A stretch of DNA of 64,000 bases from Nostoc sp. NMS7. GTDB taxonomy: Bacteria > Cyanobacteriota > Cyanobacteriia > Cyanobacteriales > Nostocaceae. The position numbers and the translations under genes are program-made. The notes beneath the pieces are model-generated. The model did not search any database and had not been told where the DNA came from. It was given only the letters and a program-made list of their open reading frames with translations. The stretch lies in NCBI RefSeq assembly GCF_017115085.1, contig NZ_JABXKJ010000097.1, forward strand, positions 1-64,000, written 5' to 3'. Below are positions 28,206 to 37,925 of the stretch, one piece after another (the stretch's first letter is position 1; every line of letters starts with the position of its first letter).

Positions 28206-28775
28206 CTAGCTGGCGGGTTTATCATTTACCTGGGAGTTAGTATCTTCCCAGAAATCTTCATCCTGAAGTTGGGCGTAAAACTCCTCTGGAGATAACATTC
28301 CAGATTGATTTTGCACTCCATCTTCAACAAATTGGCTACTATGTACTCGCCCTAATCCAGAAACACTAGAACGAGGAGAAAATTGGACTACATTCTTGGC
28401 AGAAAACTCGCTATTTAATCTCATCCCAGGAGTAGGTGACACTGGGGGCATTAAAGAAGGCTGAATATCAGTATCAGAAACACCAACATGAAGTTGTCGA
28501 TTGCCAGGATTAGCCAAGTTATCAGACAGTTCATCTCTTTCTTCAATTGCATTGTTATAGTCAGAAATTCCCCAGCCCAAAAAATAAGCAAATCCAGCCA
28601 GAAATATAACTGCACTCATCCAATGCACTCCTGAATTGGGAGATGGCATCATCTCGACGGTCGTGCGAGTTGAACCTTCAAGGGTAGTACGAATAGGGGT
28701 ACGTTTGACTGCCGCTACAACATTGAGCGAACACAAAGCTATGCAAATTATCGCAGCAGCAAACTTGGCATACAT
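28206..28775 (-). CDS. Membrane protein, unknown
   Basis: Signal/TM N-terminus and second TM (WMSAVIFLAGFAYFLGWGI). Confidence 0.55.
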   Translation of the reverse strand: MYAKFAAAIICIALCSLNVVAAVKRTPIRTTLEGSTRTTVEMMPSPNSGVHWMSAVIFLAGFAYFLGWGISDYNNAIEERDELSDNLANPGNRQLHVGVSDTDIQPSLMPPVSPTPGMRLNSEFSAKNVVQFSPRSSVSGLGRVHSSQFVEDGVQNQSGMLSPEEFYAQLQDEDFWEDTNSQVNDKPAS

Positions 28776-28779
28776 AACA

Positions 28780-29622
28780 TCACCCCCCTGATTTATTAAC
28801 AGGCTGTTTATTAGGAACTGGCTGAGGTAATTGCTTCTTCATTTGTTGGATATACATCCGCCTTTCCTCCTCCCGTTGGTGTATTCTCTCGCGGATGTCT
28901 GCCACCTGTGCCATCTGCTCTACTGGGTCTAAATACCCCCGCGCTCGTAACAGCTGTGCCTGTGCAAGAGAATATGGTTCTTGAGCATTCTTAATCTGAA
29001 TTAGCATTTGATTCAGATCAACCGATGGTTGAGATTCCAAGTTTTGAGCGTAATCAATCGCCTCTAATTTACCCAAAATCAAAACAGCAGCCGCTCCAGT
29101 TGGTATCTTCTCCTCAACTTTCGTACCATCGGTTTTGCGGTATCCCCAGTAAAAAGTATTATTTCCAGAAGCCGCTTCTAGTAAAACATCCAGCGAGTTG
29201 AACTTAACTATCTCCAGTGCCGGCATATAGTGAAGGCGGTAAAACCCAGATTTATCATTAGCCTGCATTCTGGATATTTCACTCCGCAATTGCTGTCCCC
29301 ACAATGCCGCCGCCAACTGTCGCCAGCCTGTAAGAGTAGGCGCACCCTCGACTGAGGAGTAACTGGAAAGATGGTCTATATTGTAGTCAGTACGAGAAAG
29401 CTTTTCTAAGTACACTTCCCGAATTTGGGAAACTTGCGCCTTTACCTGTTGTACCTCCGATATTTGATTACCTGGAACCTGTTGCTTCCATCCAACCATC
29501 AATGCAACCGCCCCTATAACAGACAGCGCACTAACAGTTGAACAAACCGTCCACAGGGTAACATTTACCTTTTTCTTTCTGCGACTTGGTTGTTTATTTC
29601 GTACAGGTGTAGGAGTAAACAT
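28780..29622 (-). CDS. Membrane-anchored protein, unknown
   Basis: RRKKK then TM LWTVCSTVSALSVIGAVALMVGW; coiled C-terminus. Confidence 0.6.
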   Translation of the reverse strand: MFTPTPVRNKQPSRRKKKVNVTLWTVCSTVSALSVIGAVALMVGWKQQVPGNQISEVQQVKAQVSQIREVYLEKLSRTDYNIDHLSSYSSVEGAPTLTGWRQLAAALWGQQLRSEISRMQANDKSGFYRLHYMPALEIVKFNSLDVLLEAASGNNTFYWGYRKTDGTKVEEKIPTGAAAVLILGKLEAIDYAQNLESQPSVDLNQMLIQIKNAQEPYSLAQAQLLRARGYLDPVEQMAQVADIRERIHQREEERRMYIQQMKKQLPQPVPNKQPVNKSGG

Positions 29623-29632
29623 AATTTACCCC

Positions 29633-29851
29633 TCATGTATTATCAACAACCAACTGCAACTGAGGGCGCTTGTTTAACTCGCGCGCGATCGCAATTCCCG
29701 CACCACCCACAACTATCCCAGTAAGTAGCAACAGAGGATGCAAGGCAAGGGTCGCCCCCACTCCCAATAATTGTCCTACCATCCCGGAAACACCCAGGTT
29801 CATCAACAAACCACCTGCCGTGTTAACCAAAAAGTCAAATGCTGCACTCAT
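29633..29851 (-). CDS. 72-aa hydrophobic protein (pilin/holin-size)
   Basis: Two hydrophobic Gly-rich segments (FLVNTAGGLLMNLGVSGMVGQLLG; LALHPLLLLTGIVVGGAGIAIA). Confidence 0.55.
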   Translation of the reverse strand: MSAAFDFLVNTAGGLLMNLGVSGMVGQLLGVGATLALHPLLLLTGIVVGGAGIAIARELNKRPQLQLVVDNT

Positions 29852-29912
29852 ACCTGCTCCCTGGCAATAATGCGACTAAAATGAGTAATTCCCTTGATGA
29901 GAGAAAAGTTGA

Positions 29913-30173
29913 TTAGGTTTTTTGTTCGTCCGTGGTAAACCAGATTATTACTAGTGCCAAAATTAAACCAACTAATTCACCTATACCCACACCAATCAAA
30001 ATTGGCTGAATACTCGGAATTTCCTGTCTCTCTTGAGTTGGGGGGACTGCTACCCACATCCCAATCACAGTCCCAGCTACTATCGAAAGCAAATTTATAC
30101 CAACTGCCTGGGTAGATGTCTTTCTCAAGTTGAGTAAACTATCATCCCGTATTCGATAGCAGATAGGTAGCAT
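29913..30173 (-). CDS. 86-aa two-TM protein
   Basis: GINLLSIVAGTVIGMWVAV and LIGVGIGELVGLILALVIIWF. Confidence 0.5.
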   Translation of the reverse strand: MLPICYRIRDDSLLNLRKTSTQAVGINLLSIVAGTVIGMWVAVPPTQERQEIPSIQPILIGVGIGELVGLILALVIIWFTTDEQKT

Positions 30174-30181
30174 CTGGCTAA

Positions 30182-30811
30182 CTATTTCTTCGGAGATTGC
30201 CCGGTTTTCGGCTGCGAGGACTTCAACTGTCTCGGCTGCGGTGTCGATGTACCGACTAACAGTGGATGAGTCTCTTCCCCCCAGTTCACTTTGCCGAAAA
30301 AATCGTTATTAATGCGCGAGTTAATTCGCTCTTGCGCTTCATCGTAACCAGGCGGAACGGAAGTATCACCTTCAGCAGGCGAACTGCTGCCATGAAAAAC
30401 AAATTCTTCTAGAGCAAGTGTCGAAGATTCAAGCACCACTTTATGGCGTAATTCCCCTAACTGAATACCCCTATCTGCATCTCGGTAAAGTATTCCTACA
30501 AAGCTGTCGGGTGAAGCTTGTTCTGGGTCTATTCCAAACCGCTGTTTGATATACTCACGCTTGTCGAACTTATGTTCGCCTACTTCTGATTTGCGATCGC
30601 GCATTGCAATCAAATGCTGGGCAGCTTCTTCAAGGGACATACCTTCACCAGAGGCTATCTCTTTAAGTTTAACTAGCTGCTGCTCAACAGTTTCGTCAAG
30701 TGTATCATTTGGCTGCAAAGCTAAATCTAACAACCGACAGCATGTACGTACTACATCAGGCGACACCTGCAAAGTCTCTGCCACTTTGTTGATATGCTTC
30801 ATTTCGCTCAA
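30182..30811 (-). CDS. Cytosolic protein with N-terminal HTH-like region
   Basis: VAETLQVSPDVVRTCCRLLDLAL..; overlaps the upstream regulator gene. Confidence 0.5.
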   Translation of the reverse strand: MSEMKHINKVAETLQVSPDVVRTCCRLLDLALQPNDTLDETVEQQLVKLKEIASGEGMSLEEAAQHLIAMRDRKSEVGEHKFDKREYIKQRFGIDPEQASPDSFVGILYRDADRGIQLGELRHKVVLESSTLALEEFVFHGSSSPAEGDTSVPPGYDEAQERINSRINNDFFGKVNWGEETHPLLVGTSTPQPRQLKSSQPKTGQSPKK

Positions 30812-31157
30812 TTCTCCTAATTACTGCCTGCACAATTGGGTTATTTTTTTCTTCATCAGATATATGCTTAGTCAAAAAGTCATAAAGGCTTACATCATTG
30901 ACTTTTTGCAAATAAGCATCTAAGCCACCAGCAGGAATCACCTGTTGTAAATATTCTTCACAAGTTAACCGCCGAATCTTGATAGCAACGTAAAAAATGT
31001 CGGCAATTTCGACTGTTGTTGCATCAAAATATCCTCCCCGCTTTCGGGGTTTGACTATACCGGCATAGGGATACCACCGTTGTAAAGCAGCAATGGAAAT
31101 CCCGTATCTTTCGGCAAGGGTTTTCTGGGTATAGATAACGTTCTCACATATCATCAA
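30756..31157 (-). CDS. MerR-like HTH regulator
   Basis: YTQKTLAERYGISIAALQRWYPYAGIVKPRKRGGYFDATTVEIADIFYV. Confidence 0.6.
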   Translation of the reverse strand: MMICENVIYTQKTLAERYGISIAALQRWYPYAGIVKPRKRGGYFDATTVEIADIFYVAIKIRRLTCEEYLQQVIPAGGLDAYLQKVNDVSLYDFLTKHISDEEKNNPIVQAVIRRIERNEAYQQSGRDFAGVA

Positions 31158-31316
31158 ACTCTATTCCAACTGAAAGACAACATCAATTGAAAGCAAATTA
31201 AACTAGCACCTTACCAAACTGCTTGTAAATTAAAAAGTAATTTACAATTTATGTCACTTTAGTACAGGTATAGCTCAACTCAGATACAACTAAACTTCAG
31301 TTCCTCTCCTACTAAA

Positions 31317-31434
31317 CTGCACACTTGCCAAGTTACATACTGCCTGTTGAGAATGCAAGCACGTTTGTATATATGAGTAAAAAAAATAGAACAATACCTC
31401 TTTTGGTAAGAAACTGCTCTAACAGAAATATATA
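31317..31434. repeat. ~119-bp dispersed direct repeat, copy 1
   Basis: CTGCACACTTGCCAAGTTACA..TGTTGAGAATGCAAGCACGTTTGTATATATGAGTAAAA.AAATAGAA.AATA..AACTGCTCTAACAGAAAT; matches 40461-40579. Confidence 0.8.
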
Positions 31435-31545
31435 ACGCGATGTGCAACTTAAGAGTCTGTGACAAGTTAATCGGACTTTTACCCATTTATCTTGCCGTAT
31501 CATGTTATGAAAATATTTGCCTTCACAATCTGATGACTGCAAAGC

Positions 31546-32133
31546 TTATTCTTGTTGAGAAATAGCCTGCTGCTGTTTCTTTACCGCACGCGCTATCAAA
31601 GGAGCTTTTTTTTCTAATCCTTGTAGAGTCAAATCCCCATCCAAATAAAGTTGATACCATTGTTGACGCTGGCGCAGGACTCTTTCATCATCCCGTAATC
31701 GCAACCGTTCCAAAGTAAATTCTGCCTTTTGACGTTGTTGCGGAGGAACTTTATCTGTTAATACTAATTGTAGGGAAGGAAGCAAAATTTCAAACCAATC
31801 TTCTCCCAAATCAAAAGGGTCAAGTACTTGGTCATCAAGCGTACCTTTACTACTATTTATCCAAGCAGAAGCAAAGCGTAAATTTCTCCATTCGTAAGCT
31901 AAATTGCGATAATTTTCCCGGCTGAGATAATGCTCTACTGTACCAACTGGTTCATACATAACGCTATAGCCACAAAGATTATTAAATCCATCAGCTAAAT
32001 CACTTTTGAAAGGCGACCAATAATCTCTGGTTCCTTTTTTAGGGGTTGGATTTTTTGCCAACCAAGCATTTCCTGGTTGTCGCACTTTTTTATCAAAATC
32101 AGGTGGTTCTGGAGGAGGATTAAATGGCATCAT
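31546..32133 (-). CDS. HNH-type nuclease of Septu-like pair (PtuB-like)
   Basis: CGYSVMYEPVGTVEHYLSRENYRNLAYEWRNLRFASAWINSSKG fits the HNH pattern of ATPase-coupled nucleases; start MMPFNPPPEPPDF. Confidence 0.6.
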   Translation of the reverse strand: MMPFNPPPEPPDFDKKVRQPGNAWLAKNPTPKKGTRDYWSPFKSDLADGFNNLCGYSVMYEPVGTVEHYLSRENYRNLAYEWRNLRFASAWINSSKGTLDDQVLDPFDLGEDWFEILLPSLQLVLTDKVPPQQRQKAEFTLERLRLRDDERVLRQRQQWYQLYLDGDLTLQGLEKKAPLIARAVKKQQQAISQQE

Positions 32134-32138
32134 CTGTG

Positions 32139-33398
32139 TTATACCCCTGATAACCCAGAATTTCTTTTCTCCGTTGTAACTATCCAACGGGGCCAAAATG
32201 GATCATGTCCTGGTAAAACTCTTTGAAGTTCCTGATGAATTTTTGTTGGTATTTTCAGATTTTCTGGAAACGCATTCATATCATCATCACGCATCCAAGC
32301 CTCTGCTGCTTCAATTGCGATTTCTGCTTCTTTGGAACGGGCTTGTTTGAGTCCAAAAATGTCTGAGGTTAACCATCCAACTATGTCCCCTTGTTTTGAC
32401 CAAGGTACTTCGTCAAGGCTAACCTCTCTATCTTGTAATTTAAATAAAAATAGTTTATCTTCTTGCTCATGAAAATTTGGCTCTAAGGAAGCAAGAATAA
32501 GTGGAGAATGAGTAGTTACTAAAGCCTGTATCTTCATCCTGGGTTGTAATTCTGTCACCACAGATAAAATAGCTGGTAAAATCACCCTCTGCCAGCGAGG
32601 ATGCAAATGAGATTCAATTTCATCAATTAGTAAAACTATCTGATTTACTGGCTTTTGTTGTCGCAGTTCTGAAGCTTTTTTATGTTCGTACCAAGTCCAC
32701 ACTAGTAAATAAGCCAGTCCCAAAATACGCTTCATTCCGGCTGATGTTTGAGTAACAGGAACATTCCCATAAGGCAGATCAACTGTAGGAATATCGCGCA
32801 CGTCTTCAATAGAAACTCGCGTTGGTTCTCCCACTTGTATCCATTCGGAAGGGTGAGGTGCAAGTTTTTTAATGACATTAGAAAAGAGTTCAAATGGATA
32901 TTTATTGGGTTGATTCTGCCATGTAACCCAATCTTGAATTAGACCATTACAAATAACTTTATCTTTTGACTTTAATCCATTCCAAAGTGTATTTGGATTA
33001 AAGTCAAAAGGAATATCGCGTTGGCGAGCTGGGTCAAAAACAGAAAAACTACCATCAACCCGCACATAAATAACTACCTCTTTTAATAAAGGAGGCATTT
33101 GTAAATTACGCCATTGCTGTTCAGAAAAATCAAAGTAGCTCTGATACTCTCTTATATTTTTTTTATTGCTAACTACGGCTGTAATTTGTGGATTTTCACC
33201 TTTGACTCGCTGTGGGTACGCTGGTTGCTCTGCCCAATTTGTAGTCATCACCCACCATGCAATATCGAGTAAAAAACTTTTACCTAAACCATTATCACCC
33301 GTAAATATATTGAGCCTATCGGCAAATGCGACATCAAAATGGGCAGCAGGACCAACTTGTTGGAGGTGAAGTTCTTTTAACATTTGGCACTCATACAC
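32139..33398 (-). CDS. SMC/OLD-like AAA ATPase of Septu-like pair (PtuA-like)
   Basis: Walker A FTGDNGLGKSFLLDIAWW; TSAGMKRILGLAYLLVW; Walker B IVLLIDEIESHLHPRWQR; ALVTTHSPLIL. Confidence 0.75.
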   Translation of the reverse strand: MYECQMLKELHLQQVGPAAHFDVAFADRLNIFTGDNGLGKSFLLDIAWWVMTTNWAEQPAYPQRVKGENPQITAVVSNKKNIREYQSYFDFSEQQWRNLQMPPLLKEVVIYVRVDGSFSVFDPARQRDIPFDFNPNTLWNGLKSKDKVICNGLIQDWVTWQNQPNKYPFELFSNVIKKLAPHPSEWIQVGEPTRVSIEDVRDIPTVDLPYGNVPVTQTSAGMKRILGLAYLLVWTWYEHKKASELRQQKPVNQIVLLIDEIESHLHPRWQRVILPAILSVVTELQPRMKIQALVTTHSPLILASLEPNFHEQEDKLFLFKLQDREVSLDEVPWSKQGDIVGWLTSDIFGLKQARSKEAEIAIEAAEAWMRDDDMNAFPENLKIPTKIHQELQRVLPGHDPFWPRWIVTTEKRNSGLSGV

Positions 33399-33468
33399 AA
33401 ATTTATATTGATCAACTTACTTCTTATAAATTAAAATTGGATAGCTCAATAGTAGTTAATCATTTTTA

Positions 33469-34251
33469 ATGAATCCCTACAATATCCTTAATCAGACTGA
33501 ACTTCAGTGTGTTAGTGATGGCATAACCCGACCCCTACTAGAAAATTGCGAGACTGCCTCACATATCCTGATTTTAGTCTGGCCACAACTTGGGGATTTT
33601 GATAGTCTTGAATATGCATGGTGGTTACAGCGCAAAGCTAAAAAATTGACTCCTGAAAAACTCACTATTCGTGCAGTGGGAATTGGCTCACGCACCTCTG
33701 GAACAAGATTCTGTCAATATACAGGATTTCCACCCGAAAATTTATTTGTTGAACCCAATGCAGAACTACATCACCAACTCAATCTTTATTCAGGTCTGAA
33801 TCTGACTCTCCCTGGACTTTCTCTTTCTCATCAAGCTTGGCTAAATCTAATGTTAATGTGTGCAGGGTTTGGAAGTCCAGGAACACTAAGAGAAGTTTTT
33901 CGGGGATACAGAGGAGATCGTCAAGCCCCTCAACTAATTCTTGATGATGAAATTATTCAAGGTACTCCTCTACCTGCTTTTAAAGGCTCATTTTTCCGAT
34001 TAGCTGGCCCAAATGGTTTTCAACGTCCTTTTGAATTAGCAACTCTCCGGCTACGTAACATGGTGGAAGTTCTAAGCAATTGGCACACTTATGTACCAAA
34101 TTCTGCCTACTTAACTCAGCGTGGTGGAACTTTTTTGTTTGATAGCAAAGGCCAGTTACTTTACTCTCATCGAGATCCAGGAATTCTGGGCTTTGCTGCT
34201 AATATGAGTCAGCCTCTATCATTTTTATCCTTTATCGAAGCAAATAGCTAA
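33469..34251 (+). CDS. Peroxiredoxin-like AhpC/TSA-type protein
   Basis: LAxNxxxH-type architecture: HILILVWPQLGDFDSLEYAWWLQRKAKKL..IRAVGIGSRTSGTRFCQYTGFPPENLFVEPNAELHHQLNLY. Confidence 0.55.
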   Translation: MNPYNILNQTELQCVSDGITRPLLENCETASHILILVWPQLGDFDSLEYAWWLQRKAKKLTPEKLTIRAVGIGSRTSGTRFCQYTGFPPENLFVEPNAELHHQLNLYSGLNLTLPGLSLSHQAWLNLMLMCAGFGSPGTLREVFRGYRGDRQAPQLILDDEIIQGTPLPAFKGSFFRLAGPNGFQRPFELATLRLRNMVEVLSNWHTYVPNSAYLTQRGGTFLFDSKGQLLYSHRDPGILGFAANMSQPLSFLSFIEANS

Positions 34252-34485
34252 AGTTCTTGCAGGTGGTGGCGTTCGCCATTACGAATGTGAACAAGAGTTA
34301 CTTAAAGACGGTAGCAGACAACGAGATATTTGGGGTGTGGATTGGTCTCCTTTCACTCAAGAAATCGTGTTTGAGTCAATCATCAACATTCGCCCAAGCC
34401 AGAATAACCGTAGTATGATAATACAGTCTAACCAAATTCGAGAACAAGTTAGCCAAATTACCAAGCAATTGCTAGGAGGATTGTA
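34236..34485 (+). pseudogene. DUF5674-like gene lacking its N-terminus
   Basis: Frame IAKVLAGGGVRHYECEQELLKDGSRQRDIWGVDWSPFTQEIVFESIINIRPSQNNRSMIIQSNQIREQVSQITKQLLGGL*, with no start after the upstream in-frame TGA. Confidence 0.55.
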
Positions 34486-34821
34486 ATGCCTAACTGGAGT
34501 GCAATTGAAGCGAGTTTTTTACGTCAACCCTACGCGCAACAATTAGGAGAATTGGCAGCAAGTTTGGCACGCCTTAACTCTTGGTCACAAAAGAGTGCAA
34601 TTCGTGAATTAGTTCCAATATTGTTGTCAGAAAGTTTGTTGTACGTGTCTTTAATACAACAGAAAAGTGAAATAAATAATGTTGAATTAAATCAACTCCA
34701 AGACTTATTACAAAACTGGATTAATGTTTGGGGCAAATCAATGGAAATTACAGATATTGCATCTGTTGCGTCTACTTGGTCACAGCGAGTATTGGAGATG
34801 TCGGGTTTGCTAGCTTCTTAA
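34486..34821 (+). CDS. Hypothetical protein
   Basis: 111 aa, ATG immediately after the DUF5674-like stop. Confidence 0.5.
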   Translation: MPNWSAIEASFLRQPYAQQLGELAASLARLNSWSQKSAIRELVPILLSESLLYVSLIQQKSEINNVELNQLQDLLQNWINVWGKSMEITDIASVASTWSQRVLEMSGLLAS

Positions 34822-35028
34822 ATCGTTGAGTGCATAGTCTTAAGTAATGCGCTTGACCACTGCGATCAGCTACGCTGGGCGGTTACGCCATCGCTCCTCG
34901 GTAAATACTGCTGTATCAAGAGTCGGCAGTTGCCTCATCATCAGTGGTAGAGTATTTAGAGATATAGCAATAAAATAATTATTTTTACCTGGTAATTAAT
35001 TAGATTTTGCTACGGGATTATGAGAATA

Positions 35029-35967
35029 CTACACAGCAATTTGCTCCCAGCTATAATTCTCCTCAAGAATATCTATTTCATCTTGAGATAGTATTTTAGG
35101 TTGCATTTGGTGGAGATAATGCAGCAGAATTTTGACATCCTCATTATTAAGCTTATAATACTCAGTTAAACTGCCGATGGGATAATTAAAGCCCTGATAG
35201 CGGTGTTTGAAATACAGTTCAATATTCCCTCTATGCTCCCAAGTTCCTAATACTCTAATAGCAACACTCGAATAATGAGCAAGTAAATCAATTTTTACTT
35301 CTGCTACTCGCTTGACAACGGGTCTTTGGGTTACTCCTATCTTGTACAAAATGCCAATATTCGTTTCAATCTCTAAAAAATATAGGCTAGAGGATAGAAT
35401 ACGTTGAAGTTGAGCGCGATACAGCTTCAAATCAGTAAATCGATATGCTAAATCTGGAGCATTTTTGTATTCGGCGTGTTTAAAAGCTAGCTCCAGTTTC
35501 AGCAGTTTTTTAAGTAATAGTGGCTCCTGTACATCATTGAACCGCGCAAACTCTAGCGATCCAACAGGAATTTTACCCAAATCACTAAATTCATATTCTG
35601 TTGGGGTTAAGTATAGGTTTTTTCTTAACACTCCTGCTTTGAGTAAACCAGAAGTAATTAAGTAGGAACTAATAGGGTAATTTTTGGCTCCGTACTCCTG
35701 CCAAAGCAGCTTTAACTGTGCCAAATCCTTGCCAGATAATTGAACGTTGAAATTGTCATAGAGTGGCAGAGTAGGGAATTCTCGGTTAGCTATGGGGCGG
35801 CAGGTTTCTTCATTATGAGCAAAATGATGCTCTTTCACCTTGCCTTTTTTAGCAGTTAGACTACTATTACAGTAAGGACACTTAAGTGAAGTCTTACCCC
35901 TGTTGATATCTTCAATACATATCAAGATACCTTCTTCATTTACACCATATTTTAGCCACATTGCCAC
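35029..35967 (-). CDS. CoiA-like zinc-finger plus GIY-YIG (T5orf172/MUG113-like) protein
   Basis: N-term SLKCPYCNSSLTAKKGKVKEHHFAHNEETC; C-term LYKIGVTQRPVVKRVAEVK..VLGTWEHRGNIELYFKHRY. Confidence 0.6.
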   Translation of the reverse strand: MAMWLKYGVNEEGILICIEDINRGKTSLKCPYCNSSLTAKKGKVKEHHFAHNEETCRPIANREFPTLPLYDNFNVQLSGKDLAQLKLLWQEYGAKNYPISSYLITSGLLKAGVLRKNLYLTPTEYEFSDLGKIPVGSLEFARFNDVQEPLLLKKLLKLELAFKHAEYKNAPDLAYRFTDLKLYRAQLQRILSSSLYFLEIETNIGILYKIGVTQRPVVKRVAEVKIDLLAHYSSVAIRVLGTWEHRGNIELYFKHRYQGFNYPIGSLTEYYKLNNEDVKILLHYLHQMQPKILSQDEIDILEENYSWEQIAV

Positions 35968-36139
35968 ACCATTACTGAATAGTTAAAGTTGCTCTTACTA
36001 GTGTGCTTTAACTTTTCCAATATGTCTCTATCTTCTGGAGTAATATAATGTTGATTTGAATAATTAATGCACTAACTAAAAACCCCTCCAAGGTTGGAGA
36101 GGTAAAGTAGCTTTTCAAAGGCTGTACTGAAACTATGCT

Positions 36140-36343
36140 TTATTCAAAGTTGCCAATACCCATCATGTAATAAGCAATAACAGCAGTATCAAAGGGTTGC
36201 AGGTAATTGATATTTATGGGATTACTGGGTAAAGTAATTGATGTTTCACTCTTGTTAGAAGTAGCTGTTTGATTGTTAGCGATTCTAGGCAGTAAAATAG
36301 AACCAACAAGATTTGCCAAATTGAGCGGTTTAGCGAGTTTCAT
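36140..36343 (-). CDS. Small hypothetical protein
   Basis: 67 aa; no recognisable domain. Confidence 0.3.
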   Translation of the reverse strand: MKLAKPLNLANLVGSILLPRIANNQTATSNKSETSITLPSNPININYLQPFDTAVIAYYMMGIGNFE

Positions 36344-36448
36344 AGGTTATTCTGTGTTGGTTATTGAATATATATATTTAACTGAAATAATCTAACAACT
36401 TATGCATCACAGTTAATCATTTGTAGGTGCGATCGCTTCCAGACGCGA

Positions 36449-37168
36449 TCATTGTCTAGCAAAAGCCAAGTCACTTTCAATAAACAAGGCACCTGTTAGA
36501 TTAGCCCCACTCAAATTGCACAAGTGAAAATTTGCCCCTCTTAGGTCTGCTAGTGATAGATTAGCGAGAGTTAAATCTGCACCAGTGAGGTTAACTTCAC
36601 TTAAATTAGCACTACTTAAGTTAGCCCCATGAAGTGAAGCTTGTTGCAGGTCTGCCCCGCTTAGGTTTGTCCTCATTAGGTATGCTTTACTCAGATCCGC
36701 TCCACTTAAATTAGCTTGGCTTAGGTCTGCTGCTGTTAAATCAGCTTTACTGAGATTGGCTTGACTGAGGTCTGCCCAACTCAACGAGGCATAACTTAGG
36801 TTAATTTCACTCAGTTTCACTGATGCAAGTATTGCACACCTCAAGTTAGCATTAACAAAATTTCTTTCTCCGATTGCATAACGGCGTAAAATTTGATCAG
36901 TTGTTACTCTGCCTAAAACAGCTTTTGATGCGCCTTGATAACACCATCCAGCTTCTAATAGTTTAGTAGCAGTGTTAACAGCTACTTCATCACATTTAGC
37001 TATGATTACACCATTGCAGCCATCCCACTCACCGTTAAGCATCAGGGCAATCTCACTAGCGGCAGCAATTGAGTCAAATAGTAAAACAGAGTCTTTGTGC
37101 CGTTTTAACCAATTATTCAAACCAATCGAGATAATATTTTTCATTTCTATAAGTTTTGGCACTTTCAA
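36449..37168 (-). CDS. Pentapeptide-repeat protein
   Basis: A(D/N)LSxA(D/N)L repeats, >15 copies. Confidence 0.9.
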   Translation of the reverse strand: MKVPKLIEMKNIISIGLNNWLKRHKDSVLLFDSIAAASEIALMLNGEWDGCNGVIIAKCDEVAVNTATKLLEAGWCYQGASKAVLGRVTTDQILRRYAIGERNFVNANLRCAILASVKLSEINLSYASLSWADLSQANLSKADLTAADLSQANLSGADLSKAYLMRTNLSGADLQQASLHGANLSSANLSEVNLTGADLTLANLSLADLRGANFHLCNLSGANLTGALFIESDLAFARQ

Positions 37169-37925
37169 ACGATTACGGCTCTAACTTCCAGATATTAATC
37201 AACTCTGCTTACTTTACCTCTGTCTTGAGTTAAATATTGAGGGTTAGTTTCACCAGTCACTAGCACAAAGAACTGGGCTGACTTTTTCAAGACTGCCTCT
37301 TTTGTATGCTACGAAGGTGACAGAGCGCTGCACAAAGACCTACAACACGCTTTGCAGCACCTTTACAGCCCCCAGTCACTTTCATAGTTACAATCGACTT
37401 AAGTAAAAATGTCTGCAAGAACTAAGTTCTAAGCAGCTGAAGAGGAGCGTTCTATTTGCTGCCGAATGGTATCAATAGAAGCATTGATGCCAGCCAATTT
37501 GGACTCTAAATCATCTCGCATCCAAATCAAGAATTTTAATTTCCGCTCTAAGCTAGCTTTGTGCGAAATGGGTTCGCTTCCATAACAGGCATTACCCCAA
37601 AAAGGAAACATATTTTACCTCTGTATTTAGCTTTTGTAACAGTGCACTACTATATTCTGACGAATAGCAATCAGACTGGTGTGTGTAACAACCGACCATT
37701 ATTAGACGTGCTTAACGAACGCTTGCTAAAAGTTGTCTCTTGAATTGGCAGAGGTATTTGACCATTACGATAAGAAGACTTGATTTTGGATGATTTTCCA
37801 TGATAATCTACGTATACCTCTTAAAATACTGTTTCTCGATAGCCTTATCGCAAAATAGCATATTGTATTTTTTATAAAGTCATAGTTGGCAGAAGTAATT
37901 CCAAAACTGTCTTGAGAGAAAACTT

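Noticed and set aside
20366-31157. Conventional type IV secretion system
   Set aside because: No VirB4/VirD4/VirB10/VirB11 motifs recognised; the only large motor is FtsK/SpoIIIE-like.
31546-33398. Retron (Eco8-like) system
   Set aside because: No reverse transcriptase or msr/msd-like structure found nearby.
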